Source: JBLIRR01 sp049472395
GTDB taxonomy: Bacteria > SZUA-182 > DTGQ01 > JBLIRR01
Direction of reading: 5' to 3'
Length of the DNA: 64,000 nt
Assembly (NCBI GenBank): GCA_049472395.1
Contig: JBLIRR010000030.1
Location: 1 to 64,000 of the forward strand
Of the stretch, positions 17,594 to 27,284 are shown in pieces. The notes below the pieces were generated by a model. It ran no database searches. It was not told where the DNA came from and worked only from the letters and a program-made list of their open reading frames with translations. Made by a program: the position numbers and the translations under genes. Each line of letters starts with the position of its first letter. Within the stretch, counting starts at the first letter, position 1.

Positions 17594-18467
17594 CAATATC
17601 TATATATCAACTGCTACTTTTAAAACGAAGGCGCTGGATCAAATTCTGACAAGTTGTTTAGAAAATCAAATTACGAACCTGGAATTAGGCTCTAATATTG
17701 AGTATTCTGAGGACATAGTACCTTTGATCAGAAAATACAACCGCCATCCTATGAACTTTTTAATTCATAATTATTTTCCTCCCCATAAGGATGAATTTAT
17801 TCTCAATTTGGCGTCTGATGATAATGAAACTATCACCCGCTGTTTAGAACATTGCTATTGTGCCATTGATCTGTCTGCAGAACTGGGCATCAAGTACTTT
17901 AGTGTGCATGCAGGGTATGCTTTTAAAGTGAAATCAGAACTATTCGGCAAACCTATCACCAATCCTTCTATTATCCATTACCATAAAGCTTATGAAATTT
18001 TTTTACGAAATATCAAAATCATAAATGACTATGCTCAAATCAAGGGTATTAAATTATTAATAGAAAATCATGAGATATCCCACTATAATTTGGTGAACGG
18101 CAAAAACTCTTTATTCCTTCTGCCGACATCAGAAGAATTGTTAAAATTTTTCAAAGATGTAAATTCAGATAACCTGGGATTTTTAATAGATTTAGGTCAT
18201 CTCAATGTAACAGCACACTCGCTTAAGTTTGAGCCAGAGCAATTTATTATAGATCTCGCACCATATATTACTATTTTTCATTTAAGCGGAAATGATGGCT
18301 CTTACGATAGACACTGGAAATTCGATCAAGATGTGTGGTTCAAAAATATTATACCTGCGTTTAATGATCGTATTTTTGTAATCGAAAGTTGGAAACTGGA
18401 AATAGAGGAAATAAAGGAATGTCATGCATGTATTTTGGATATGCTCAATAAAATGAGGAAGGAATGA
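17586..18467 (+). CDS. TIM-barrel sugar phosphate isomerase/epimerase (xylose isomerase-like)
   Basis: The 293-residue AP-endonuclease-2/xylose-isomerase-like barrel has a metal-ligand set visible in order: KLLIENHEISH (Glu), FLIDLGHLNVTAH (Asp and His), IFHLSGNDG (His) and FVIESWKLE (Glu). Family members interconvert keto- and aldo-sugars or epimerise them using a divalent metal. Such a gene is not part of the standard sialic, legionaminic or pseudaminic pathways, so it may supply an unusual precursor to NeuB. Overlaps both neighbours. Confidence 0.82.
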   Translation: MSNNIYISTATFKTKALDQILTSCLENQITNLELGSNIEYSEDIVPLIRKYNRHPMNFLIHNYFPPHKDEFILNLASDDNETITRCLEHCYCAIDLSAELGIKYFSVHAGYAFKVKSELFGKPITNPSIIHYHKAYEIFLRNIKIINDYAQIKGIKLLIENHEISHYNLVNGKNSLFLLPTSEELLKFFKDVNSDNLGFLIDLGHLNVTAHSLKFEPEQFIIDLAPYITIFHLSGNDGSYDRHWKFDQDVWFKNIIPAFNDRIFVIESWKLEIEEIKECHACILDMLNKMRKE

Positions 18468-19204
18468 AAGAATGGCTTATAATGAGTAAGCAGAAAAAAT
18501 CATCTTTTTTAGGAATAATTCCTGCGCGCGCCGGTTCACAAGCTATACCGCATAAAAACTTAGTAAAACTTGCAGGGCAGCCATTGATCGCCTATACCTT
18601 TAAAGCTGCTTCAGCCAGCCGCACGCTAGATCGGATCATCCTTACTACGGATGATCCTGAAATAGCTTCATTAGGAGAGAAATATAAAATCAATGTTCCT
18701 TTTATGCGCCCGGAGGAACTTGCTCAAAATGATTCAACTTTGGAAGATGTAATGCTCCATGCGCTTGACTGGTTGAAAGAGAATGAGCATTATATTCCTG
18801 ATGCTGTTGTACTGCTTCAAGCCACTTCCCCACTTCGCACGACAGAACATATTGATCAGGCAATTGAACTATTTGAAAAAGAGAGTGTCGAAAGTCTCGT
18901 GAGCGTTTCTCCTCCCATGGAACATCCGTGCGATATGGTATATTTTACTAAAGAGAATAAAATCAAATTTCTTCTTAAAGAAGGAGGATTTTTAGAGGGG
19001 AAACAACGTCAAGACTATCCTTTATTTTATTTTTTAAATGGAGCTATTTATATTTTTAGGACGGAAGTTTTGCGTAAATATAGAAGCAGATTTGGGCGCA
19101 GTGTGGTACCCTATATTATGTCACAGCTCGATTCAATTGATGTGGATTCCCTTGATGATCTTCACATAGCTGAATTGATAATCTCACACCGAAAGTGTGT
19201 ATGA
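18464..19204 (+). CDS. neuA: CMP-nonulosonic acid cytidylyltransferase (NeuA-like)
   Basis: The 246 residues include GIIPARAGSQAIPHKNLVKL (the NeuA/LegF/PseF signature), ILTTDDPEIASLGE, LLQATSPLRTTEHIDQA and YFLNGAIYIF. The enzyme uses CTP to activate a nonulosonic acid. I keep the first ATG (ATGA overlap with the previous stop, GAGG 5 bases upstream); a second ATG six codons in is possible. It ends the plus unit and faces a convergent gene only 5 bases away, with no clear terminator between. Confidence 0.9.
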   Translation: MKEWLIMSKQKKSSFLGIIPARAGSQAIPHKNLVKLAGQPLIAYTFKAASASRTLDRIILTTDDPEIASLGEKYKINVPFMRPEELAQNDSTLEDVMLHALDWLKENEHYIPDAVVLLQATSPLRTTEHIDQAIELFEKESVESLVSVSPPMEHPCDMVYFTKENKIKFLLKEGGFLEGKQRQDYPLFYFLNGAIYIFRTEVLRKYRSRFGRSVVPYIMSQLDSIDVDSLDDLHIAELIISHRKCV

Positions 19205-19209
19205 AAATA

Positions 19210-21141
19210 TTACTTTCTATCTTTTACTTTCTGGGCCTTGTAGAGAGCATTTAATTCAGCATGTAATCTTTCCTTAACCTTCCCCGCGGCCGTTGTGCTG
19301 TAAAATCGTTTCCTCATGGCACTAAAGTCGCTTTCTCCCATAAAATCAGAATTTTTAATAATCCTCTCCACCCTTGCCTTAAGATCATCATAGGAAAAGA
19401 CATATACCGGATAGTTGTCATAATCCATCACAGACGCAAACATTTTTTTTATATTTGGTGTATAATCATAGAAGAGTACCGGTTTGCCCGCGGCAAGCGC
19501 TTCATCCCCAATTGAGGTATGTTTGGCAATCAAAAAATCTGCTCTTATCGCCAATTTACTTGAGACATCCAATTCGCCATAATCTCTGTTAATCTCTATA
19601 TTCGGCATACACATTATAATCTTATAAATATCAGAGAATTCCGGAATGCTGCACCATACGTCATTTTTCCCCCGTATAATAATATAAATTTCAGGAAACG
19701 TGAGTGCTAATTTAATCAAATCCCTGTAAAAGGCTTTATTATTTTCCCATGTTAATGTAGGGTCCATATACTGATCAATCTTATAACTCGTTGAAGGATA
19801 ATCATATGCAATCACGATATGAGAGCACCGTTTAAGCTCTTTATACCTATCCTGAAGATAACTATTATCTTTATATTTATGCAGCGAATCAAGCCTTATA
19901 GGGCCGATAGGCTTCACTGAACGGGCATAGGAGGTGTCACATTGGTTCAAATGCTCCTTAACAGCGTCACCAATAACATAATAATAATCCACAATAACAT
20001 TAAAGTTCCGCATATAGGCCCCCATCAATCGCTCTTGCGTTGCAACCGTTACTATACCGAGGGATGAAAGGGTTATACTCAAAATTTTGGGGAATAACAT
20101 ATCATAGCCAATAAGGGCAATTCGCGCACGCTTAAATGGCAATAAAAAATTATAATATTTATAATACATGGTATAGATGCTTGCCACAAGAAGTATTCGT
20201 GCTTGACCATTTTTCGTACCAAGCTCCCTATACATCATACTTTTTTTAATAAGGCCGAATAACGCGATACATACTTGGATCAGCTGTTTAACTTGAAATC
20301 TCGGAATAAAACAGAAGGGTATATCATGTTTCTTATAATAGTCTATAATATTCTGATATCTCTCGGTTTTTTGGTACTCAATATGGACAATCTTGTGTTT
20401 ATTAAAAGGACTCTGAGGATTATCACTGTAAAAATGATCTTTGAGAAACAATTTACCATATTCAATACCTTGATGGGGAAAGTATAAAACCTCGCAGTGT
20501 GCATAATCCGGCTCTCTCGTATCCTTTGAAGTATCATTGTGAGCGAGTGGCCGATGCCTTAGAAAGCCCAGTGCATAACGGATTATATGATGAGTCGCCA
20601 CGATCACCAATTTCAATGCAATACTACTATACCCTAACATAAGAGGATAGAGGTTCTTATACTTATCTCTCTCCCCTTCTAAAGCCATACTCACAAATAT
20701 ATTGTTCTGAGAAAAAATATATACTTTTTCGTAGGATTTGGAAAAATATTCAGCGCATATGCACACGTCCGATAACTTACCTAAAAACATAGCAATAAGG
20801 CTTTTTATAGTGACACGTACCCTTGAATTAAGATCAGGGATATTCCCAAAAAAAAGCGTATATGGTTCAAGAAATTTTTCATGACAAATGAGTTTCATAT
20901 ACACCTTTTTCGCAAGCTCAGACTGTCTACAACACAGTCCTTTAACATCATAATCATCAAAATCATCATACTCTATGATGTGTATTCCCCACTTTTTAAG
21001 CGCGAGAATCCACACCTCATCACGTAACATGCCATGAAGGTCCAAGTAGAGTATCTCATAGTTAAAAACACGAAAAAAAATCGCTATGATGAGCCGGAAG
21101 AGGTTTAAGTGGTCAAATATGAGTAACCGTGAATGCTTCAT
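19210..21141 (-). CDS. Large putative surface-polysaccharide glycosyltransferase
   Basis: The 643 residues start at the Met of MKHSRLLIFDHLN. The frame is open up to 21399, but that extension lies inside the methyltransferase gene. Similar in layout to other CDP-glycerol-transferase or sialyltransferase-like GT-B proteins: VIAYDYPSTSYKIDQYMD, IIIRGKNDVW, and RADFLIAKHTSIGDEALAAG with GKPVLFYDY, a typical C-terminal donor-binding region. An N-terminal hydrophobic segment (LIIAIFFRVF) may be membrane associated. It is the terminal gene of a long minus-strand run that holds a NeuB-family synthase; a CMP-sugar donor is a guess. Confidence 0.6.
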   Translation of the reverse strand: MKHSRLLIFDHLNLFRLIIAIFFRVFNYEILYLDLHGMLRDEVWILALKKWGIHIIEYDDFDDYDVKGLCCRQSELAKKVYMKLICHEKFLEPYTLFFGNIPDLNSRVRVTIKSLIAMFLGKLSDVCICAEYFSKSYEKVYIFSQNNIFVSMALEGERDKYKNLYPLMLGYSSIALKLVIVATHHIIRYALGFLRHRPLAHNDTSKDTREPDYAHCEVLYFPHQGIEYGKLFLKDHFYSDNPQSPFNKHKIVHIEYQKTERYQNIIDYYKKHDIPFCFIPRFQVKQLIQVCIALFGLIKKSMMYRELGTKNGQARILLVASIYTMYYKYYNFLLPFKRARIALIGYDMLFPKILSITLSSLGIVTVATQERLMGAYMRNFNVIVDYYYVIGDAVKEHLNQCDTSYARSVKPIGPIRLDSLHKYKDNSYLQDRYKELKRCSHIVIAYDYPSTSYKIDQYMDPTLTWENNKAFYRDLIKLALTFPEIYIIIRGKNDVWCSIPEFSDIYKIIMCMPNIEINRDYGELDVSSKLAIRADFLIAKHTSIGDEALAAGKPVLFYDYTPNIKKMFASVMDYDNYPVYVFSYDDLKARVERIIKNSDFMGESDFSAMRKRFYSTTAAGKVKERLHAELNALYKAQKVKDRK

Positions 21142-22372
21142 AAGGATCTGTGTCACGCGTGCACATGGGGAATAGGGTTGCCACCGAAGAGTGAAAACCA
21201 ATGTCGTGTATCTGCTGCTGTATGCTTTTACTATACATAGAGGCAATAATAATAAGATCAGGGCTTCGCTGAAGAGCCTCTTCCGGGGAGATAATGGGAA
21301 TTGAATTATGTAAGTATTCCATACACCATTTTTTGGAATCAGAATCGATAATATACTCAATAGAGCGCGAAGGCACCCCATAGTACAGTAAGGCGACAAG
21401 ACCGAAGCCCCCGGCTCCCCACATTGCGATGCGTTTATTTTGATGAATAAATGAAGAGGTAATAGTGTGTACTTCTTTCTTTTTCTGAGTTAATTTATCA
21501 TGAAAGTTCTCGATAATGCGGTCCCATTCTGTAGTGGTGCTCCTTGACCGAGGCGCTCCCCTCCGGGCTATGGTAATTAAATTATCCGGAGTTTTCTCCA
21601 TGGCAATGACATTCATGCCCGATTGTGCCAAGGTATACTCCAATGATACTGAAGAGAATGCCTGAAGGTGCTGCAATGAAAATACTTCAAGAAGGCCCTT
21701 TTCAAGATAAAACTGCACATTGGGGGTCTCGAGAATGACGAATCCTTTTGGATTGAGTATCTTTTGCAGGCTCTCAATCCATTGTTTCGGAGTCGCCAGA
21801 TGCTCAATAAAATGTCTGGAAATCACTATATCATACGTTCTCTTTTCTTCAAGAAAGTCATCAGCATTAAAAAACTTCCGAAGAATATCTATACCGTACT
21901 CTTTGCCTATCTCTGCTCCCTCGCTCGGATCACATCCGGTAACCTGAAAGCCTCTCTGCTGCAAATGATACAAAATATATCCATCGTAACAGCCTATTTC
22001 AAGGACACTCCTGAGCCCATTTTCTTTGCATAGATGTTCTACCTTATCTACAAAAAATTGGAGAAACGCATTATCTCGTTCAGGCTTAAAATGGCCTTTT
22101 AAAGGGGAAGGATAGCTTGAATAATTGGAATATATAAAATCAAGTATTGCATTGTCAGGCACATGCTCCACATAACAATGGCAACATCTTCGACATGCCC
22201 TGACCTTTAATGGTTCTGTTAATTGATCCTGACTATACCTTTGAAGAATTTCTTTTTTTCTTGATTGTGCGAGCGGTGTCGTAAAGTAAGGGAAATTGTC
22301 ATATGAGATAAGGCCCTGTGTTGATGTGCCTGAACATAAAGGACATTGAATATTATGAGCCATTGTATTCAT
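21113..22372 (-). CDS. Sugar C-methyltransferase-like protein (three-domain)
   Basis: The 419 residues have three parts: an N-terminal zinc module (CPLCSG and RACRRCCHCYVE), a SAM-binding domain (VLEIGCYDGYILYHLQQRG, VISRHFIEHLATP, GFVILETPNV) and a C-terminal Rossmann-like domain (IAMWGAGGFGLVALLY, PDLIIIASMYSK). This is the TylC3/NovU-type C-methyltransferase architecture acting on 4-keto nucleotide sugars. Overlaps the next gene by about 29 bases. A related protein is encoded at 23689-24873. Confidence 0.85.
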   Translation of the reverse strand: MNTMAHNIQCPLCSGTSTQGLISYDNFPYFTTPLAQSRKKEILQRYSQDQLTEPLKVRACRRCCHCYVEHVPDNAILDFIYSNYSSYPSPLKGHFKPERDNAFLQFFVDKVEHLCKENGLRSVLEIGCYDGYILYHLQQRGFQVTGCDPSEGAEIGKEYGIDILRKFFNADDFLEEKRTYDIVISRHFIEHLATPKQWIESLQKILNPKGFVILETPNVQFYLEKGLLEVFSLQHLQAFSSVSLEYTLAQSGMNVIAMEKTPDNLITIARRGAPRSRSTTTEWDRIIENFHDKLTQKKKEVHTITSSFIHQNKRIAMWGAGGFGLVALLYYGVPSRSIEYIIDSDSKKWCMEYLHNSIPIISPEEALQRSPDLIIIASMYSKSIQQQIHDIGFHSSVATLFPMCTRDTDPYEAFTVTHI

Positions 22373-22384
22373 TGCGCGCGATGC

Positions 22385-23443
22385 TTAGCGCTCCACCATA
22401 TCCCACCGAATGATTTCCTCCTCAAGGATATCCCGATTCACCCGCCGCCCTTCAATATATTTAAATTCATTAGTAGAAATCCCCGTGCCTGGACGGGCAA
22501 ATTTTATTTTTTCATATGTTATTCTCTCGCCCTTCTTGATCGAAGCTTTCGTAACAATACTGCGCCGGATCATTTCCCGTGCATCCATCTCACTAGGGGA
22601 TAATCTCCGCTGTGTGCTGCCGAGGGATTCCTCGACTTCCCTGACAGCGTTTACAAGCTGAATCATTTCTTGTGGCTCTAGGGCAAAGGGATGATCCGGA
22701 CCGTGGGCTGATTTATCAATCGTGATATGTTTTTCAATTACCACCGCACCGAGTGTTACCGCGGCAATAGCGCTGACAATTCCTGACGAATGGTCTGAGA
22801 ACCCGACCGGCACGCCAAAGGCATCATGAAGAGAAATAATATTTTTAAGATTCAAATCCTGTGGACGAGGGGGATAACAGGATACACAATGAAGCAGGAT
22901 GATCTCATCACATTGCTCGTTCCGGAGCATTCTCATGGTTTCATCAATCTCGCTAAGATAGGCCATCCCTGTAGAAATAATCATCGGTTTTTTATACTGT
23001 GCAAGCTGCCGCAGTAAAAAATGATAGTGAAGGTCAATAGAGGCTATTTTTAAAAGAGGAAGGCCATACTGGAGTAAAAAATCAACATCGGGCTTACGAT
23101 GCACTGTTGAAAAAGGGATGAGCTTTTTTGACCGAGCGTATTCAAACATCTCTCCAAACCAATCACGAGGCATGAGAATTTTATCCCGTGCTATCTCCCA
23201 CCATGGACAAACTCCGTACAAATGATCCAACTTGACATCAGTGGTGCTCACATTTTTACTAAATGCTTCCTCTGCATCATAGAGCTGGAATTTGATTGCA
23301 TCAAAATGTGCCTCGGCAGCCGCGTCAATAAGGTCCTTTACAACCTGTTTATCACTGTTGTGATTAGAGCCTATCTCTCCGATAATGAAACACCGCTCCC
23401 CACTGCCGACCTTCACACCTTCAATATCCATTACCTGTCTCAT
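22385..23443 (-). CDS. NeuB-family nonulosonic acid synthase, second copy (PseI candidate)
   Basis: The 352 residues have the same barrel-plus-SAF layout as the product of 14836-15900 but are clearly diverged from it. Motifs: IGEIGSNHNSDK, DAIKFQLYD, IPFSTVHRKPDVDFL, LKIASIDLHYH, MIISTGMAYLSEI, LHCVSCYPP, VGFSDHSSG, VIEKHITID and FARPGTGIS. Because PseG, PseH and a cytidylyltransferase lie upstream on the same strand and PseB/PseC further away, a pseudaminic acid synthase (PseI) role is most economical. Start overlaps the ACP stop by 4 bases. Confidence 0.88.
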   Translation of the reverse strand: MRQVMDIEGVKVGSGERCFIIGEIGSNHNSDKQVVKDLIDAAAEAHFDAIKFQLYDAEEAFSKNVSTTDVKLDHLYGVCPWWEIARDKILMPRDWFGEMFEYARSKKLIPFSTVHRKPDVDFLLQYGLPLLKIASIDLHYHFLLRQLAQYKKPMIISTGMAYLSEIDETMRMLRNEQCDEIILLHCVSCYPPRPQDLNLKNIISLHDAFGVPVGFSDHSSGIVSAIAAVTLGAVVIEKHITIDKSAHGPDHPFALEPQEMIQLVNAVREVEESLGSTQRRLSPSEMDAREMIRRSIVTKASIKKGERITYEKIKFARPGTGISTNEFKYIEGRRVNRDILEEEIIRWDMVER

Positions 23444-23679
23444 GCTATCCCTTTCCCCTCTAAAATAAGAAAGATATCCTCAATTTTTTGAATCGCCATC
23501 ACTTCCTCAAATTCTAATGTAATGTTAAATTCCTCTCCCAACGCCATCACCAGATTTAAATGCCCCATCGAATCCCAATCCTCAATGTCATTCGGCCCCC
23601 ATTCTTCATAAAGCTCATTTCCAACAGAGGAAAACACAGATTGCACCACGCGATGAACAGCTTCTTTTACATTTTCCAT
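23440..23679 (-). CDS. Acyl carrier protein
   Basis: The 79-residue acidic protein has the phosphopantetheine-attachment motif DSMGHLNLVMAL; its Ser would carry the 4'-phosphopantetheine arm. The remainder predicts four helices (EEFNITLEFEEVMAIQ is the usual helix III region). It is a stand-alone ACP sandwiched between a methyltransferase and a NeuB gene, not in a fatty-acid operon. An AMP-dependent ligase at 30179 could load it. Suggests thioester-bound acyl chemistry feeding the glycan. Confidence 0.88.
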   Translation of the reverse strand: MENVKEAVHRVVQSVFSSVGNELYEEWGPNDIEDWDSMGHLNLVMALGEEFNITLEFEEVMAIQKIEDIFLILEGKGIA

Positions 23680-23688
23680 TTTGTTACT

Positions 23689-24873
23689 TTACTCTTCCAT
23701 CAATACAATTATTTTATTTCTGTCAATGCCCATCCTCATCAATTGCTCATATATCTCCCTGCTAAAAAAATATGTTGAGATCAAAAGCACATCAAAACTG
23801 CTTTCCTTTATGTGAGAAGGAGCGCTGATGGGGACATCACATCCATATATATATTTTCCGTTTTTTAAGGAATCATTATCAAAGATATAGTGTATTCTGC
23901 CCACCAATTCCTTACCCAAAAAATTGACAATGGTTGTTAAGAGAGCACTTGCACCAAATAGAGCGATGCTATGATACGAAGAATGAGTAAAGATGCCTCG
24001 TATCATTTCCTTCATTTCTCTATTTTTTTGCAGAAAAATTTCTTTTTCTTTATGTATGTGGACATTTGATGAGTTATCAGGTGAATCACCCTCTCGCGCG
24101 CGCGTAATCCCCTGAGAAGCACAGAGAAAGATATTCGGATTTCCCTCATAACAGTGTTCAATGCCAAGATCATAATAATTAACTATTGTGGATAATGTGG
24201 ATAAGGAAAAATATGAGATATGCTGGTGAAAAAATGTCCCAAACCCTCCGCTATTGACAAGGGCATTCACGTTCGGGACATCAATAAAAACCCTCCCCCC
24301 TTTTTTAAGGCATCCTGAAAGAGCGCGAATAAACCCATGAATATCATAGAGATGTTCGAGCAGGTTCCTCACGATAATAACATCAAAACTCTCAGGCGGG
24401 TAGGTTGATTGATCAAAAAATTCATTTTTAATTCGGTCCCTGCCAAGATTATCAAGGGCTATCTGCGTCATGGATGAAGGATCACACCCATACACATCCC
24501 ATCCATCATTCTGCAGCTTTAATAAAAGATACCCATCAAAACATGCTATCTCAAGCACCCTCCCCTGTGGGAGGCCACACTCTTTAAAAAATGAATAAAA
24601 TTTATCTATATCCCTTCTTCCCATCCCCGTGGCAAGGGGGGAAGGGCAATTATAATACTCATTTGTATAGACTGTCTGCATCACGTCCTCTTCCACACGG
24701 TTTATCTGTTGAATCAAAGAACAATGCTCACACATTGCTATGGTCAGAGGAAAACATTGTACCTTTTCAATATTCTCTTTCGGTACTGCCCCAAAAAAGA
24801 GTGGAAATTTATCGATATGCAAAAGTTCGTTAAATGCCGATTCCTTACAAAACAAACAGCGGTTTTCACTCAT
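23689..24873 (-). CDS. C-methyltransferase-like SAM protein with zinc module
   Basis: The 394-residue protein repeats the three-part layout: zinc module (CLFCKES, AMCEHCSLIQQ), SAM domain (VLEIACFDGYLLLKLQNDG, VIIVRNLLEHLYD, GRVFIDVPNVN) and C-terminal Rossmann part (IALFGASALLTTIVNFLG, VLLISTYFF). The ACIENGC-type motif I is slightly altered (IACFDG for IGCGDG). It lies next to the ACP gene. It probably C-methylates a keto-sugar or an ACP-bound intermediate; the family (TylC3-like) is known for the former. Confidence 0.82.
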   Translation of the reverse strand: MSENRCLFCKESAFNELLHIDKFPLFFGAVPKENIEKVQCFPLTIAMCEHCSLIQQINRVEEDVMQTVYTNEYYNCPSPLATGMGRRDIDKFYSFFKECGLPQGRVLEIACFDGYLLLKLQNDGWDVYGCDPSSMTQIALDNLGRDRIKNEFFDQSTYPPESFDVIIVRNLLEHLYDIHGFIRALSGCLKKGGRVFIDVPNVNALVNSGGFGTFFHQHISYFSLSTLSTIVNYYDLGIEHCYEGNPNIFLCASQGITRAREGDSPDNSSNVHIHKEKEIFLQKNREMKEMIRGIFTHSSYHSIALFGASALLTTIVNFLGKELVGRIHYIFDNDSLKNGKYIYGCDVPISAPSHIKESSFDVLLISTYFFSREIYEQLMRMGIDRNKIIVLMEE

Positions 24874-24883
24874 CTCGTATCTT

Positions 24884-26173
24884 TCATGAAACAGTTTCTC
24901 TGGCTGAAGCCCTCACCGAGGGGCATTGCAATTTCTCCGACAATGTATCATCCTCCACAGACTCTTTGAGATTTTTTAAAACAACCTGATATGTATCAAG
25001 CATATTGTCGATTTCCTTTATCGTATGTGACAGACTGATGATATGATATCCTGCGGTTAAAATGTTTCTTTTAGATAGTTCTTGAATCCAAAATGTTCTT
25101 ATGTCAGCGGCCGGAGTATGAGCGTGGTCGGAGAAAATCAGTACATTTCTGCACGGAAATCCCTCCACACGGATTACGCTGGCAAGTTCACACTCAACGA
25201 GTAATTGATTAAACCGCTCTAAAAAATACTGCCCGTTTTTTTCAATCACAGCTGGCGCATCTTCTTTATCTATTACTTCCATCACTGCCTTTGCGGCGGC
25301 AAGACTTAAGGTTTCGCCTGCAAAGGTAAGTGAAAAAAAGATATCAGGTGATTTACGCATAATCTCAGTTTTACCCACAAGAGCGGCAATAGGCATGCCA
25401 TTTCCCATAGCCTTTGAAAAGCATGCAAGATCAGGAATCACGCCACACACGCTTTGATAGCCCCCCCGATGAAAACGAAAACCCGTGACCACTTCATCAA
25501 ATATTAACACTGTTTCATATTTGTCGGCCAAATCCCTGACCCCCTGCAAATAGCCTTCCTTTGGTGGTATCCGTGAAACCGGCTCCATAATAATACAGGC
25601 TGTCTGATTCTTATACTGCACCAATAATTCTTCCAATCCCTCCAAATCATTATAGGGAAACCGGTGTGAGTATCTTTTTACCTCTTCGGGAATACCTCCA
25701 TTCATCGACGTCTGGCAGATGTACCAATCTTGCCACCCATGATAGCCACAAAATAAAATATGATCTTTTCCCATCACATACCGGGCAAGCCGCACAGCCG
25801 CGGATGTCACATCATTTCCATTTTTCCCCAGTCTCACCTTCTCTGCACAGGGAATCCTCTCACAAATCATTTCTGCTATTTCCACTTCTAAAAAATGAGC
25901 CAAAGAAAAAGAGAGCCCTTTTTCAAGTTGTACTCTTATTGCCTCTTCTACCTCGGGGTACCGATACCCGAGCGTTACCGCTCCCAGGGCCATCATCGTG
26001 TCAAGATATCTGTTGCCATCAACATCCCATACATAGACACCTTCCCCTTTTTCTAAAACATAAGGGGTTATGCCATAAGCAAATTGATCCGGCCCCTTGC
26101 TAAATGTCGAGGGGCCCGCAAGTACATGCTGACTCCGCGTATAATATTCAGATGAACGTGATAAACTATTCAT
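24884..26173 (-). CDS. Class III aminotransferase, glutamate-1-semialdehyde aminomutase-like
   Basis: The 429 residues match the HemL/class III PLP fold: YLDTMMALGAVTLGY, KNGNDVTSAAVRLAR, LIFDEVVTGFRFHRGG and the Lys loop CFSKAMGNGMP. True HemL sits in heme operons; here it is in a glycan locus beside a zinc dehydrogenase and an ACP gene, so a carbohydrate or amino-acid side-chain aminotransferase is more likely. Start ATG has GGAG upstream. The C-terminal tail after residue 400 is extra and unassigned. Confidence 0.82.
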   Translation of the reverse strand: MNSLSRSSEYYTRSQHVLAGPSTFSKGPDQFAYGITPYVLEKGEGVYVWDVDGNRYLDTMMALGAVTLGYRYPEVEEAIRVQLEKGLSFSLAHFLEVEIAEMICERIPCAEKVRLGKNGNDVTSAAVRLARYVMGKDHILFCGYHGWQDWYICQTSMNGGIPEEVKRYSHRFPYNDLEGLEELLVQYKNQTACIIMEPVSRIPPKEGYLQGVRDLADKYETVLIFDEVVTGFRFHRGGYQSVCGVIPDLACFSKAMGNGMPIAALVGKTEIMRKSPDIFFSLTFAGETLSLAAAKAVMEVIDKEDAPAVIEKNGQYFLERFNQLLVECELASVIRVEGFPCRNVLIFSDHAHTPAADIRTFWIQELSKRNILTAGYHIISLSHTIKEIDNMLDTYQVVLKNLKESVEDDTLSEKLQCPSVRASARETVS

Positions 26174-26205
26174 TTCTTCTCCTCTCTCAATTTATTATCC
26201 TTATC

Positions 26206-27258
26206 TTATGCAATTTCGATAATCGCTCTCCCTAAAATTTTTCCCTCAGCAAGCTCTTGGACCGTTTCGTTGATCTCATCAAGCCCTATACGCGTGGTCA
26301 CTGCCTCATCCAATAAAAATGTACCATCTCGATACGCCTGGTAAAAGAGAGGAAAATCTCTGGCAGGAATACATCCCCCTCCCCGGGATCCCTTGTAAGT
26401 GCGTTGCCCCATGAGGATCGAACGGGGATTAAATTCTGACGCCTCTGTTGGAAAGCCCACGAGGACAGTGGTTCCTCCCTCGCTATATCCTGGAATCCCT
26501 GCCCGTGCAGCAAGAATCGTCTGCTCTCGTATTTCGGGTGCTCCTACCATATCAAATACAAAATCTGCACCACCATTCGTAATCTTTTGAATTTCTTCAA
26601 CAGAATTCATTGTTGTTGTATTTACTGTATGTGTGGCTCCAAATTTCTTTGAAAATTCCAATTTTTTATCATCTCTGTCAATGGCCACTATAGGATTGGC
26701 TTGTAAATTACGAGCCGCATTCACTGCCAACACCCCCAAGCCCCCGACGCCAAACACCGCTGCTGACTGCCCCGGTTTAATGGAAACTGTCCGCAGAACT
26801 GTCCCATACCCTGCAATCCCCGCACAGCCTATAATTGAACTTGTATATTTTTCAAAATCTTCATCCATTCTTGAGACAAATTGAGCATGCAGTATAGTAT
26901 GGCGGGCCCAGGTAAAAATAAGTGTTCTTACAGGTTGCCCCCTCCATTGTATCTGGCTCCATTGTAAATATTCTGTTTTTTCGTTGGCTTGATAGGGCAG
27001 CCAACTGACTAACACATGGTCTCCTTCTCGTACATGAGATACATTTTTTCCTGCTTGTACGACGATCCCCGTCCCTTCATGCCCCAATAATTCAGGAACT
27101 GCAGTTCTGGGATTGCCAAGATTAATGAGTTGTGAACCACAAATACCGCTTGCAAATAGTTTTACCACTACCTCATCTTCTTTGGGGTCCGGAATATCTA
27201 TTTCATCTAATAGAAGAGGAGCTCCGTAGCGTTCATGAATAATGCCTTCTGTTTTCAC
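26206..27258 (-). CDS. Medium-chain (zinc-type) alcohol dehydrogenase lacking structural zinc site
   Basis: The 350-residue MDR protein carries the catalytic-zinc region (SGICGSQLI, LLGHEGTGIVVQAG) and the nucleotide-binding AAVFGVGGLGVLAVNAARN. The four-Cys structural zinc lobe of class III ADH is absent: the stretch after VLVSWLPY has no Cys cluster. The start is GTG with GGGAG 7 bases upstream. Next genes are an inositol-monophosphatase-like and a MtlD-like protein, so all three may form a polyol or sugar-alcohol sub-pathway. Substrate unknown. Confidence 0.82.
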   Translation of the reverse strand: MKTEGIIHERYGAPLLLDEIDIPDPKEDEVVVKLFASGICGSQLINLGNPRTAVPELLGHEGTGIVVQAGKNVSHVREGDHVLVSWLPYQANEKTEYLQWSQIQWRGQPVRTLIFTWARHTILHAQFVSRMDEDFEKYTSSIIGCAGIAGYGTVLRTVSIKPGQSAAVFGVGGLGVLAVNAARNLQANPIVAIDRDDKKLEFSKKFGATHTVNTTTMNSVEEIQKITNGGADFVFDMVGAPEIREQTILAARAGIPGYSEGGTTVLVGFPTEASEFNPRSILMGQRTYKGSRGGGCIPARDFPLFYQAYRDGTFLLDEAVTTRIGLDEINETVQELAEGKILGRAIIEIA

Positions 27259-27284
27259 TGTTGATCTCCCACTATGATTATGTT

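Noticed and set aside
21142..21399. 86-residue extension of the 19210-21141 glycosyltransferase
   Set aside because: It is a shadow of the methyltransferase coding sequence in another frame.
24591..24833. Plus-strand ORFs inside the 23689-24873 methyltransferase and in other genes
   Set aside because: Codon-frame shadows without motifs, start signals or operon context.
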